Under the pieces are notes generated by a model that made no database searches, was not told the DNA's origin, and saw nothing but the letters and a program-made list of their open reading frames with translations. A stretch of 64,000 bases of DNA from Litomosoides sigmodontis (Eukaryota; Nematoda; Chromadorea; Rhabditida; Onchocercidae), in contig OY718803.1 of assembly GCA_963070105.1 (NCBI GenBank), forward strand, positions 831,501-895,500. The letters run 5' to 3'. Position 1 is the stretch's first letter, and every line of letters begins with the position of its first letter. The translations under genes and the position numbers were made by a program. This document shows positions 28,691-42,001 of this stretch, one piece after another.

Positions 28691-29594
28691 GTAATGGAAA
28701 ATTCGTTAGGTTGAAGAGTTTCCGGATTCGGTTTTCTTTTTCCTTATCGTTTTTCCTGATTATTATTTGCGAGAATAAATATTCGAAAATGAACAAAGTC
28801 CCAAAAGAGGAACGAATTTGCTTTCTTCTGAAGTCGCAACATTTTTGGATTCACTTTTCGTCCTTCCATCCTCTTTCTCTGCGAGCAATATTCAATCGGA
28901 AAAGAAGTTTGTTTTGCGCATTATTTCGTAAACTTTTTAAAAAGTTTTCAAGTTTAACTGTAAATTCTCGTAAGTGCCATTTGCCGGGAACTAACGGGTG
29001 ATCGAGGAAGTTTCTAATTTTTTGGTTACAATTTTTGCATGGTAATTCGGAGCGGTCAATGTTAATAAGATATTTCAATAAATAATTTTTGCATCTGACT
29101 GATGCTGATAGAGCAGCATGTCATGTATTAATTAGACGACAGTGGTTGAGGTATTGACAGTATCAAAAGCATTCCTCAATTGCCAATGTCTCAGTCGTTT
29201 GAAACCATTCACAACGAATGATTTGCATGCATCGAATTCTTTTCTTTTAGCTTGCTTATCGCTCATTTCACTAGAAATTAATTCAGTTTGCTTTTTGGAA
29301 GATTTGAAAAAATGAGGAAGATGGTATTCTATTAATAAATTAAATGGGTTCTTTTAAGCTTACCTTCTTCATGCTTTCATATGATTTAGCACTACGCGGC
29401 CATTTCACGTTTCACGTTTCTTCTTTCCTACGTCGCTGACATTATCAGTAATCTTATAATACTCTCTTACTTGTTTAGCTGTACACGGCAGGTTTTATCA
29501 ACTAGTGTAATTCAACGCGAAAACGAATGCCAAAGCAGTTGCTCACTTCCGGTGCTGAACAGGATGAAGCATAAAGTATTTTGCGGATGCAAGG

Positions 29595-32005
29595 ATGCTT
29601 ACGGCTGGACGTTTCATTATAATCCTGTTAATATTCGGTGTAGCTGCGCATATTTTCCTAGGCGGTGGCTTATCGTTTATCAGTGATTATCACATTTGGA
29701 GGCCAATAATTGAAAGCACTAAGCAGGAAGTCATTCTGACGCATTACATCAATAGTAGTAGTGATCAAAATGTTACGGAAGTTCTATCGAATAATGAAAG
29801 AAGATCGACTAATACTGCTTCAGTTGATAGTCCAGTCAATATTCGTTCAAAAGTTTATAATCCCTTCACAAGTGGTATAGTCAGCAGTGAATTAACAGAT
29901 GTTTACTCAACAATTAACAAATCCATCGCTGTTGGTTCAATAAATAGGTCAGCAGAAGTGTACATAAGGAATGTCACCGTTTCTGATGCCGGTGTGAATA
30001 TCGACAGTGCGGCTGTAAACACAGCTACAGGTTAGTTAATTTCTTCTTTAATATATATGTATAATTTTTTTGTGTATTTCGTAAACCATATTTAGGGCAG
30101 CTCAGTATTGTGGTCTCACATAATGATGATCTTTCTCACATTAGAGCCGTGAATAATGTCTCATCCCTAAACAATTGACTGCAGTTTTATGGTGTCATTT
30201 TTATAATATAATAATTATATGCTGGCTGACGAGCTACTTTTATCAGGTTTAGCTTGTGTATCTGCTTAAGAGCTATTTGGTGTACTTTGTTTAGGTGATC
30301 CAAATTATCACGTGAACAACAACATCTTATAATTTATAACTACGGAGTCATATTTAATTTGCAGATATGCAGTCTAACAAACGACTATTTGGTAATAAAA
30401 CATCATCAGTATGTGAGGTTATTCCGGATTTTCAAATGGCGCGGCAAAATTTTAGCTTAGTGCGTTGTCCCGTGATACCACCTGGTTTAGTTGGTCCCAT
30501 AAAGGTATGGTACGATGAGCCGACATTTGAAGAGATCGAGCGGTTGAATCCATATTTAGAACTTGGTGGACATGGAAAACCTAATAGTTGCCAATCAAGA
30601 CACAGGGTCGCTATTATCGTCCCCTACAGGTTGGCTTTCAAGATACGCTGTAAATTTCATCCAAATTTTAACACGTACCTATTGGAATGTTTATGAGAAC
30701 GGTAGAGTTTTGGAATGACGTCAGGTCAATATAAAGCAATGCTCCAATTTCATTTATTTTCTGAGTTACAGAGAGCAGAGCCGTTTTAATGTGACGTACA
30801 CAGCTTTTGTTGAGCTAGTTAATACGCCACATGTATTTCAGAGATCGAGAGGCTCACTTACGGATTCTGTTGCACAATCTTCATTCGCTACTCACTAAGC
30901 AGCAGCTTGATTACGCAATTTTTGTGGTTGAGCAACATGAGAATGAAACATTCAATCGTGCGAAGTTAATGAATGTCGGATATGTTGAAGCAATGAAACT
31001 TTATGATTGGCAGTGCTTCGTGTTTCACGATGTTGATTTGTTGGCAGAAGATGATCGTAACATTTATTCTTGTCCCGACCAGCCAAGGCATATGAGTGTT
31101 GCAGTCAACAAATTTCAATACAAGTTTGCTTTTTAAATTAATTATGCTATAAATTTTTAACCGTTGGCACTATAATTTTCCTTACAGGAAAGTATGAGCA
31201 GTGGCAAAGAACTAAGCTTTAATGAAGTGAATATTAACTTTATCGGAATTATTTTAGTATCGTATACACTAAGTAACCGTCGTGAAATTTAAATTAGCAA
31301 ATGTGCTTTCTTGTAGTAATTAATTGTTCCACTATTTTATTGCGGAGATTTAATTCTTATAATGACTGTGTTTAAAAACTACTCCGGCACTGTTTTAAAT
31401 ACATGTTCACTTTATTAAATTTCAATTCCCTTTCGAGTATAGAATGTGAAAGAATCCCTGGGCTCTTGTTTTATATGTTCGTGCTACAGTTAGGGAATGA
31501 CAGTTGTTGAACTAATTGGCTATTGTAGATTACCGTATGGATCAATATTCGGAGGTGTTTGTGCCATGAGGACTGAACATTTCTTAAAAATAAATGGTTT
31601 TTCGAACAGTTATTGGGGATGGGGTGGCGAAGATGACGATCTCTCAATGCGGTGAGGAAGATATTCTCAATTTTCTTAAGAAAGTTGCTCAGAAAGTAAG
31701 ATATCCTTGTTAAGTTTGATGATAATGGGAGCAAGACGACATTGTAGGAACCTGAGATTTCGATGTTTGAATAAGTAGAAGGGATCAATACGTCATTCTT
31801 GCAATTGGATCAGTTTATACATAAATCTTTATTGACAAATCTTAATTTCTTAGAGTAACTTCTGTTGGCTATAAAATTATGCGTTATCCGTTGGAAATTG
31901 CTCGCTACCAAATGATTATGCATAAATCGGAGGCGAAAAACCCCGTCAATAGGTTGGTTTCCCATTTCTTACGCAGTTCCGATTATTGAAAGAATTTTTA
32001 GCCTC

Positions 32006-32045
<40 letters not shown>

Positions 32046-32293
32046 GCAAAAAACATTCGATATTATGTTAAAAATTCTGGCATAAAATTATCTCGACAAA
32101 AAAAGTCGATTTCAGATGTCGATATGATTTGTTGGCTAAAACAACGTTTCGCCAACAAACGGATGGTATTTCATCACTAAAATATGAGTGTGATGATCTG
32201 CGTTTTTTGCCGCTGTTTACGCACATTAAAGTAAAATTACTTGAGCAGGAATCGAAGGCTCAGTTGCGAGAAGAAGGTTTCGAGAAATGTTGA
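29595..32293 (+). CDS. bre-4: Beta-1,4-N-acetylgalactosaminyl/galactosyltransferase (BRE-4 type)
   Basis: Six exons: 29595-30030, 30365-30629, 30842-31123, 31529-31651, 31854-31952 and 32116-32293. They give 460 residues. The family (GT7) adds a beta-1,4-linked sugar from a UDP-sugar to GlcNAc in the Golgi. In C. elegans, BRE-4 builds part of the arthro-series glycolipid core. It is a type II membrane protein: signal anchor at about 7-24 (FIIILLIFGVAAHIFLGG), then a Ser/Thr-rich stem with several N-glycosylation sequons. The catalytic domain has VAIIVPYRDREAHL (about 227-240), the metal-binding D297-V-D299, RHMSVAVNKFQYKLPYG and WGWGGEDDD (357-365). The residue matching Tyr289 of mammalian B4GALT1 is I334 (LPYGSIFGG), which predicts UDP-GalNAc use. 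In-frame TGA at 29565 fixes the start. A (TA)n tract lies in intron 5. Confidence 0.95.
32015..32044. repeat. (TA)n microsatellite
   Basis: About 15 TA units inside bre-4 intron 5. Confidence 0.9.
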
Positions 32294-34302
32294 CTGATGT
32301 CCGAATGACATGCAATTGTGTATCCAGTAATTCAGAGAGGTATGCTTAAGTTGCCTTTAAGTAATTGAGAAATTTTGATTTCTACATTTTGTGGTGACTA
32401 GGAATAGGGTCTTCTTTTTTTTCATTCATAATAGAAATTAGATAAGCTTAGCATTTCGTGCAAAATGAGTCAACATGAAATTCTTTATTACAGCAATAGA
32501 TTTGGGTGCATATATATTGCGTGCGTCACTGGCTCATCCTGGAAGAATATGGCAGTAGAAATTTCTAGTGTATATTGAAGCAATAACGGAATGAAAATTA
32601 TTGCTGTAGCACAAGGGATGTTTTATCGCATTTATTGTACGTCATCATACGATTCAAAATAGTTGCACAAGCCTTACGCGAATTTGATCAAGAGCTCAGG
32701 GCATGAACAGTGAAATTACGTTGTTCAATTTGTTTACTGGTTATAGTCTTTTGTATAATTGATACGAGGACCGACAATTTGATTGTTAGAGTTTAAAATT
32801 TGTCTTCATTAAGTCCAATTTCGATCAAATTTTGTACTTTTATCTTTGCGAAAAACTACAATGAACGACTAAACTCTTGCCGCGTGAAAGTTGAATAGGT
32901 GATAGATACCTCTTGAAACCTTTCACTTAATTTCAATTTGTTGACATCATGTTGTTAAGATGTATGTGCATCCAGTTTTCTAACCGAACGATTGTTCCAC
33001 TCCTTGTTTCATTAATGTAATTGGAAATCTCATCTGTAAAATATTATTTTCTAAATTGCTCTTTCGTCTTCCTCTTTCTCTGTGTTTAAACAGGTTACGG
33101 TTTATGTTTTTTGTTCATCAGTTTATGCCTTTCATTGTCAATCATCATAGCAATGTATATGAAATAGATAGTAGATTAGATTGTTAATCAAGTAAGTAGT
33201 TGACCTTTCCATAAACTTGAAGCAGGTACGAATTTGATAAAGCAATGAATATTACTCTGTCCTTTTTACTTTTTCTTTTTTTCCAACAGAAATTTTCTAC
33301 ACTTCACTAAGTGGGATAACCGTAAAATGATCAAGGTGTTATGTGAGTCACATATTCATTATCAGCCGGTTTCTACAACAGTGATTGCTTGTACCATATA
33401 TTTATAATAGCAAGAAAAGATAAGGCCGATGCGTAACATTTAAAAAATCGATGAGGTGGAGTCGAGTACATATGAGGGCATAAAATTTTACGGATCTTTA
33501 TTCCAAATCCTTATTTTATTGTCCTGGAGTTCTATGTTGCAGTCAACACTACGAACGAGATTATAAGAAACATGCATGTTTCAGTAGTATAGGTTAAAAG
33601 CGTCACATTCATGTCCTATCAGTAATTATTTCCGTTCCATTCGTAACTCTCTGTGGCCTTCTTTTGTTCACTCGCCAAATAACGCCAAATAACATGAAGA
33701 TAACAAAATAAGTGATCAATTTAGACTTCTCTTAGAAGCAAGCGAGATTATGTCACTCCAAATGGAGTTGCTTGGAAATGATAACATATTTACTGTTTTC
33801 GGTTAAATTATACTGTGAATACTGTCATTGAACCAAAGGAAATGATTGCAGTTTCGCTTTGATGAAAATAATTCCAATTACAGAAAATTAAATTATTTGT
33901 TTCTGTCCACTGATGGAATACGACAGATGAACATACCTTTTTTATGATCTCAGAGAACAAATTTCAAGTGACATGTTACCTGTGAAACTTGCAAAGATTG
34001 TAAAAAATTTTCATTACAGGAAACAAGTCAAGGCATAAATGAACAGAAATAAAATTACAGCGTCAAAGGTTTAATACAAGGCTATGCACATTTAGATACT
34101 CAGAAAGCACATAAAAGTATTCTTGAAGTACACGATGTAAAGGACTAACAAAAAGGCGAAACCAATAAAAGACGAACCAAAATGAAAGTGAAATAAAAAA
34201 GTCCCGAGATTTATGGCGTTTAAGAAAGTAATTTAACAAATAACATTAGCTAATGCTATTGAAAACAAAATGTACAGGAAAAGTAACGGTCTCTGACGAT
34301 AT
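32294..34302. other. Convergent intergenic region bre-4 / Argonaute
   Basis: About 2 kb of 3' flanks. No coding segment, RNA gene or repeat family recognised. Confidence 0.5.
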
Positions 34303-37300
34303 TCAAGCATTGAATCGTACAACCTCCAGCGGTTTACTAATGTAGCTCAACCGATTATTTAACTCCACCAAATCCTTCTCAATGCCATTACCATTATCAG
34401 AATTTTCAGAATCATCGCCACTAAAAATTATTAGCTGATAACATAATAAAGGAGTATCCTTAAAATCTTCAGCATAAAATAGCTTCCGACCACGAAATAA
34501 AAACAGCTTATTCGCTTGCGATTCTAATACCGCGAACACTGTAAAAGACTTACTACATAGCCATGTAGTTAGAACGACCACGCTTAGCCATGCGTGAAGC
34601 TATCATCACTGGAGATGGACGTGACACAGCCATATTTACGATTTGGAAATCGTATGCCAATGCATACACAATACCTTGCATTACATCTGCCTTCATTCCC
34701 GAAGTATCGAACAACAATGTGTAGCGAGGCGTTTTTGTAGTGCCCTAAAATCCAGTCAGTTTTTGAAAAGATAGTTCTAATAACTTTCAGTGTAACGCAA
34801 TTATCACTTCCAAGTGGAAACAACGAGACAAAACTCAGAAAATTCGATTAAATACAACAGTCTGTTTACTTAGTAGTTTAACACCAAATCATGAAAGAAT
34901 AACAAAAAATTTGTAACGAACCTGAAATGCAGAATGTGAATTCAAATAAAACTCGTTTATTGTGGGATCCACTACGTACTCATCGATGACAGTGCCTGGT
35001 TTGATGTTCTGTTCCGCTCCACGATCCTGCTTACGAATATTCTACAAAATATGTTTAAAAACAAAAAGAATTAGTAAAACAAAATGAGTCGTACAGAGTC
35101 ACATATGAGCTGTAATCAAAAAAATCTTAATGCGAACTACTAAGTTCAATTTAACGCATGTACTGATAACGCTTTTTACAAAAATCCAATCCCGTTGAGA
35201 AACGTCTATATCAACTTAAAAAATTTTAATTTTAATGAACCTTTTTATAAATGCGCAGTCTATGCATCTTTGTCAGCACAATAAAAGTGATGTGAGGACG
35301 AAAACCAGGACCACCAACCATCTGGCACGCTTTTTTGATATTCTCTACTTCATATTTCATGACCTGAAAAAAATAAGTGAAATCCTTTAATATTAAATAT
35401 TTACGGTTAAACTAAACAAATAACGGAAACAAACTATAACTCAAGCTTAAAATATATAGAAATACAACCAAAAAATAACAGAAAATCTTACATATTTATA
35501 TTGTCCTACGGATATGCCATCTCGAATAACGAATAAATGCACTGGAGGCTTCCCACGATTTGCATTGAAATATTGTAATACATCTGCGAATATATGTTGT
35601 ATTGTATCATCTACCATCTGAAAAGTACAGTGCACATAAATAGCTCTAAAGCGCCGTCAAAGCACAAATGATTAGATAAGCACCATAATTTGCTTGACGC
35701 ATACTATACATTTACCTTATAATTTAATAATCCTGTTCATTTCATTAAATATACTTACTCCCATCGTCGAGAATCAAATAATCATGCCAGAAAAAATAAT
35801 CACTGCTATGAAATAACAAATTGTAAAAAAAAAAAACCAAACATACCTCTTCTGCATTGGCCTTGCCATAGCGATATCCCCCAATGAAATCCAAAGGATG
35901 CTTTTTTATATTTGCTGAGTACTGGAAAGGAAAATGTTGAAGCATTTCAATATTGAGAAATCCAAAGAGATGCAAATAAAATATCGACCTGGTTAAATAT
36001 GAAAAATAAATATTAAATATGAAAAAGGCAAAAATCTTATGTTTGACCTAAAAAGGTTACGAAACACTGTTACTTACACCAACAACTGATGGTACACCGT
36101 TCTGATCTTTCCTAGACGACATCCAAACCGGGTGCGCAATATCCAAACCAACAATTAGAAGCCCAGTTTTCATTAGCCATCCATCACAGCTGGAATGTTA
36201 CATTTTGAAGAACAAGAAATGTGGATAAAAAATCTTCAAAAACCAACAAAAGTGGAAAGAATGCGCTGACTCAGTCTCAAGATGAACCGAATAATTCAGT
36301 CCTCCCATTTTTATATTCGTTTTGTTGACAATATTATCAAGTGTCTGAGCTTTGTTTTGCATAGCTACTGCAATTGCAGTGGATGCTTTTAGATCCTGTG
36401 TAACGATTTGCTCCTGCGACTCGATATATTTCATATGAGCTGAAAAAATTCCACTCTACACAACCACTTAAACTCTAAATTTGTCCATAGATAAAAATCC
36501 GAAAATCATCTGTATTGAGATACCTGTTACGAGAAATAAATGAATAGAACAAAAAGAATATTAAAAAAAATATTTCAGAAATAAAACCGAAATCCCAATT
36601 TAAAAAAAATGATAAATATGGTGATGAAGTAACTTCTGCAATCCTGCGAGGTAATCAAATCGGTAACAGAGCAATCATATTTAGAATTGCTGTCAAAGAA
36701 CCACCGTAAAATTCAGGACCGATATTTTCAGTACAATATAACAAAAAAAAAAAACAAACACAAGAAATAACAGAATAAATGAAAACAAAATTCTAGCCTG
36801 CAACTGTTGAATTTTAGGATCAAGAATTATCTCCCGGAATCTAAAAACAAACATCAACAAAAAAGCTACTTACCATAACTTTTAAAGCTACCGCAATTTT
36901 AAACAATATATTTCAGAAAATAATCACCGTGATAGCTCAGTTCGTCAGCAGTTACAAAGTGAATGAATGTTGCACCCAATCTTTTAGCTTTCAGGACCAG
37001 CGATTCAATATCTTGCTGTTTTGAACGATGAATATACTCCAATACAAGTGGATCGCCCATTTCCATGCCATGCCGACGACAATGTTTCAGAAAGATTTGT
37101 ATGTAGTTACTAGAAATATTTCGCCATATCAATGATATATTTTGCTAATAATAATACAGTAATGAAGGTAATAAGGAATTTTTGCCCGATTTTTTGCGTG
37201 CAGGAACACTAAGTCTTCTTACCTTACACGATAATTTTAAATTATAATTTTAAATTAATATTTGCATAACATTAAAAAACCACACCGAAATTGATGTTCG

Positions 37301-40300
37301 TTAAATCTTCCTTCTCGTTGACCCATTAATGCCACAGCACACCAGTTTTTGCAAACAGCCGGAATCAGATACTGATTCCTTCCATCCGTCCATGAAGTCT
37401 TAACATTAACGCATGATTCTTCCAAACACATCAAGTTAAAAGCTGGTTTTATGAGGACAAAATTCTTATGCAAATCATTGGAAACTTATGAAGAAATCCG
37501 AAAGAAAATTTTTACTTACCTTCTCACATGGTTTTACCCATCCGTTAGTACGATATTCAATAGCTGGCATAGGAAGCACTCTTGCTTTGAACTATAAAAT
37601 ACGGAAAGTACCACTCTTCCTGATCATTTTCGCTTAATTTCAGTTATATGGACAAGTGTAGGGTAATTCAGGAAAAAAAAATTTTTACAAATTCTTCTTT
37701 AAAGAATGTGGAGATTTCATCTGTACTTAGCAAGTAAGAACATAAATAAATACAAAAAAGGAATAAGTAACAAATACCTCTAAATTACTTGTAACCGTCA
37801 CATTACACTTATCCATCCACTTATTTCTATTTGAGTTATCAAGCTTCATCGCTTTACTCAACACATTTGTCTGCTGTAATCGAATAGACGGCAGCGTAGC
37901 ACATGCCTGGAAAAAAACTGATATAACATAATTACATTGGCGTGTTGAAATATAACAAGCATTTTACACTTACACGAATCATGGTCTGCACTTGAGATGA
38001 TGTTTGTTGTCCCTTTGATACTCGCTGATTCTCACATACACTTAATACCTCAATTGGATAAAAGTTGCTTTTTGGTTGACATTTTTCCATAATCAACGGC
38101 AAAGTTGGATACTTCAACTTCATAGAATACTTAGTCTCGAAATACTTCTCAATCGTCATTTCACCGTCTTTCGTTACCAATCTGAAAAACAAAAAGAAAT
38201 GATACGTTTATGGAGAAGCAATATAATAAGTGAATTTTAAGACTCTACTTTGATGTTCGCGCATTTTCCTTTGATACACCCGCAATAATGAATGCACGCC
38301 TTTTACCATAATCACAACGAACATACAATCCTATAATTAAAGCTTTTTCAAATCCTTACATAAGAATTAACGAAACAATTAACGAGTTAGTATCAGAAAT
38401 GACTTTTTTCATGAGTGGCATTCGAACTTTTTTCTTCCAATTTAGCCGCATTGCAAAATATTGAAAATAAAAGCACAAGACATAAAGATGAACAAAAAAT
38501 TAACAGCAACACTAGTATACTTTTGTCTGTGGATATCAACAAACGCAATTATCAGCATTTACCTTTTAGTGCGTTATTTAAAACTGTTATTGATTGCTGA
38601 CCAATACCACGAGTCAAATCAACTCTGCCCTTGCGAAGGATATGTTCCACCTTTTCAAGCAAGTTTTGATTATCAATATGGAATGCTGCTTTCTTCACTG
38701 TAATTAATCCAAATGAAGAAACTATTTCAATGTTGTGCAAAATCCGAAGTATTAAGGATCAGTACAATCGGTATTTTGTCAAGATTAATGGTAAGCCATA
38801 ACTATGGAAATGTACTAACCATCAAATACTAATGCCGCATTGATGCCTTCTTTAAACCCTCGTGGTCCCTCAATTATTCGTACACCCTTTGCTGCACCAA
38901 TAGCAACGTATTTTCCTTCTTCCAACAGGGGCGCATCTCTGTCCCCAAAGCCAAACTGATTCGGATCCATAAGATAACATTCTCCTGTTCCATAACTCAC
39001 AAAACGGCCTCTGTATATAAAATGAAAAACAATGACATCACAAATACCAACATCTTCCAAACGAAAATGCATGTCCCAATAATGTTGAAATGAAACTTAT
39101 TGACACACGTTTTCGACTTATTTTCAGTAAGATAGTATGTTTTATGTAAAAAGCCGCTTCAGTTCAACAAACGATATTTTACTTACTCCATAAAAAATAC
39201 TTCTTGCATAACCAAAATTTCTAGAAACTGCTGTAAACTGCGGTTGATATTATCCAGATTGTTACTCACACAACTCTTGAGGTCACTCATGGTTAATTGG
39301 AAATCCTCCTTACAAGGTTTCACCTGTACGAAAAAATTTTCAAGTCATATGTAACAACAAAGACTGAAATTATTTTGGTCGAAACTTGACAAATACTTTT
39401 CTCGATTATCGACAGAATAAAATACACATCAGTCTTCCATTTCAAATCTGATATTTACCAAAAAATTTATGCATATATTGGATAAAATTACAATCTTCTT
39501 TTGGCTACAGCATACACTGCACAGATATTAAGTTCTGAACAAAAAATTCATTTGTCTGCTACTGCAACCCCAACAGTAAATTATTAAATGTGTGGCAATT
39601 TTTTTTCACACATGTGATGAACTAAATATTCTAATATTTGCAAACAGCAAATATAAAAAAATTAAAATCAAAATCAACTCACATGCGTATGAATTTTTAT
39701 GCAGTCTTCACAAACAATATTTACTGGAAGCTCATCCGGCATTACAAAGAATGTTACCCGTTGCTAAAATTTCATTTCATTTAAAAAAAAATAGTAGAAA
39801 ATATTAAGCCAATTTTTGACCTTCTCAGACCTTACAAATGCCAAATCTTCAGACCGCAAAAAGTAGTGGGCCAAACGTTGCACATGACGCTATGTTCATT
39901 GAGTTATAAATCAAAGTGAATCACGGCGCTATTTATTAAATTCATTTGGAAACTACAAATACTATAACACTAGAAACGAAATCACAATTAGCGACTTTGG
40001 ATTAATCATCTCCGATATTTACATATCCCAAAATTAGTCACTGCAAAATATCACCACTATATAAAGTCATTAAGCATATTGGAAAAACGATATAGCACAA
40101 CAGACGTACACTAAATTTTGATTCGCTACCTTCCCACAACTCGCTACTTTTAATGAATAACCAAAATGCCAGAAAAGAAAAGAATTAAACCTCGTCACTC
40201 GCTTTTGGCATAGGCAATTTTCGTAAAGAATATAAAATCGACGCGCGATCATAAATTAGCGAGTCCATATTCCCGAAAAATTGTTTTTCGCGTTTCAGCA

Positions 40301-41266
40301 AAGCTTGATAAACCAATAAACACTTTGTTTTGCGATCCACCGTAAGATAACTTGAAAAAATTCCGCCACTATCACCAAATTTTTTAAAAATTAAGACATT
40401 TCACGTACGAGACTCTAGACAGAAAAGCACCACAGCGATATCATTTCTATTTCGTCCGGAATTTAAAAAATTGTTCTTATTCTCTCCATTTTCTAACTAC
40501 ATAACACTAAACGTTACCTAAAATTTTCACGCTAACTTTAAAACAGTTACGACCATCCTTCCAATGCAACAGTACTTTTCCAAAAATAATCTCATGTGCA
40601 TGAAAGAATAAGAATCAATTGTACAACGCTTTGTTTGAATAAAAATTGAGGATTATTCACGTACTCATTTTTCGTTTGTTTCGATACTTCCTTGAAGAAT
40701 GGTTCGGTGCTACCTTTTTTCGGTGGAAATTCTTCTAGCACACAGAAATCATAGCGATAAACAGGTATATTTTTCTGCGGAATCAATCCTAACACGTTTG
40801 TCACGACATCCAATGATTCAAACTTGCGTGTTCCCGGAGGTACTTTTTCTGCTAGATAAATTGGCGGTTCGCGAACCTGAAATGTTTTACACCTACTATA
40901 TCAACTTGTTCAGTAACCTTTAATGAAAATGAAGTGAACAATTATATCCACGCAAAAACCACTTCGAATTCAATCTCCAATTCCACGGTATAACATATTG
41001 GCCAAAACTTACGCTTGCTTGACCCATCTGCACTGTGATCTTCTCCACATCAAAACCTGCTAAAAAGTAGAGAAATTTCAGTAAAATTATCAATTCATAA
41101 TCGGTAATTAGCTAGTACCACTACGGTCGTAATCTTCTCTCCAAAGAACATAACACATTTAGCACTGATAACCAGCTCATCCTTTCAACGTTCTGCACAA
41201 CACAAGTAATTTAATAGTAGTAAAAACTTTCCACTTGTTTCTTGAATACAAAAATTTACCGGCCAT
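34303..41266 (-). CDS. WAGO-type Argonaute (PAZ-MID-PIWI)
   Basis: 22 exons in order: 41260-41266, 41013-41056, 40665-40876, 40191-40350, 39683-39763, 39187-39323, 38820-39010, 38563-38697, 38249-38330, 37974-38181, 37778-37906, 37520-37591, 37286-37398, 36928-37109, 36271-36439, 36078-36189, 35847-35921, 35492-35617, 35241-35363, 34922-35041, 34554-34744, 34303-34420. The product is 928 residues. Argonautes bind small RNAs to silence targets; worm WAGOs load secondary 22G RNAs. PAZ spans about 277-420 (ALVFDVKKAAFHID, KYPTLPLI, YPIEVLSVCENQRV, QTMIRA). MID spans about 486-640 (FIHFVTADELSYH, IVTQDLKAS, IKMGGLNYS). PIWI has GLDIAHP (D657), FVIRDGISVGQY (D736) and PAZ-PIWI-typical KMHRLRIYKK. 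The catalytic His position reads S876 (PVMIASRM), and the C-terminus ends VVRFNA, as in many WAGOs. Exon 1 is seven bases. The exon 13 acceptor (37398 or an alternative at about 37480) is the least certain. The exact WAGO subclass is not resolved. Confidence 0.94.
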
Positions 41267-41717
41267 AACGCCGAATATTTTCTTGCCAAAATGCTACGCC
41301 TTTCAACAAGTGTTTCGCTAAAAATATGAAAAGTTTTAAATTCATTGATTTAGAACAATACAAAAGCGTAATAAAGGGTGCACATTACACGTACACAATG
41401 ACAAAGCAAATCGAATCGCTAACGTAGATATGATGATTGAGTGGTCATTGCATAGTGAATCTATGCAAAACTAAGAAAAAGTTGACATTGATCACTGGTA
41501 TGAAGCGACAATAATAATCAATGATAATAATTTTGATCTGATCATTGATATCAGATAACGACCAAGCTGGCAATCACCTCCCATAATCCATCAAAAACAG
41601 AAAAAATTTCTCACACTTATATTTGTGAAAGGAAGAAATTTATATTGTTGAAGAAATATACTTCACTTTATGATGTATGTATATGAAAAGAGAAAATGAA
41701 TCCTATCACATACAATA

Positions 41718-42001
41718 ATAGGTATTACCACGCGAATAATATTGAGAATGTAAAAATGTGAATTAACTGTTGCAATTTGTAGATGCTACAGTAACGATAG
41801 GTTGTGATTTTGTTTTAATTGTATGCATATGTGTTATCTTTCATTATTATGAAGCATTGATATTCCCATTTTAATTATCTTCTATTTCACCTTCCAAAAA
41901 AGTGTTGAATAAAATTTTAAAAGGAATTGAACCTTGTCGCTCTCTCTCTCTCTCTCTCTCTCCCTCTTCCGTTTGACCTATGTATGTTTCGTTTGATGAA
42001 A
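41718..42001 (+). repeat. Left arm of a long inverted repeat
   Basis: Reads as the reverse complement of 43174-43457. From 41741 to the CT tract only two base differences are visible over about 190 bp. The outer 20-25 bp diverge (AGGTATTACCACGCG against AGGCATATTCACGTG). A CT tract of variable length lies inside the arm. The inner end is GTTTCGTTTGATGAAA. Confidence 0.95.

Larger units (their letters stand above)
22357..29594. other. Long non-coding or unassigned region
   Basis: More than 7 kb of AT-rich DNA upstream of both calm-1 and bre-4. It contains a GA tract (22455-22476), CATC and CTAG repeats (22627-22712), a CAAA tract near 24155 and a TG tract (27513-27567). A GC-richer island at about 28437-28690 has an open - strand frame (see its own entry). 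A short + strand open piece at about 23512-23554 follows a TTTTCAG acceptor. I found no gene I can defend. Confidence 0.45.

Noticed and set aside
36779..36850. Possible extra Argonaute exon (FREIILDPKIQQLQ) between MID exons
   Set aside because: Adding it breaks the phase or introduces a stop. The direct junction 36928 to 36439 restores the conserved SYHAHMKYIESQEQIVTQDL.
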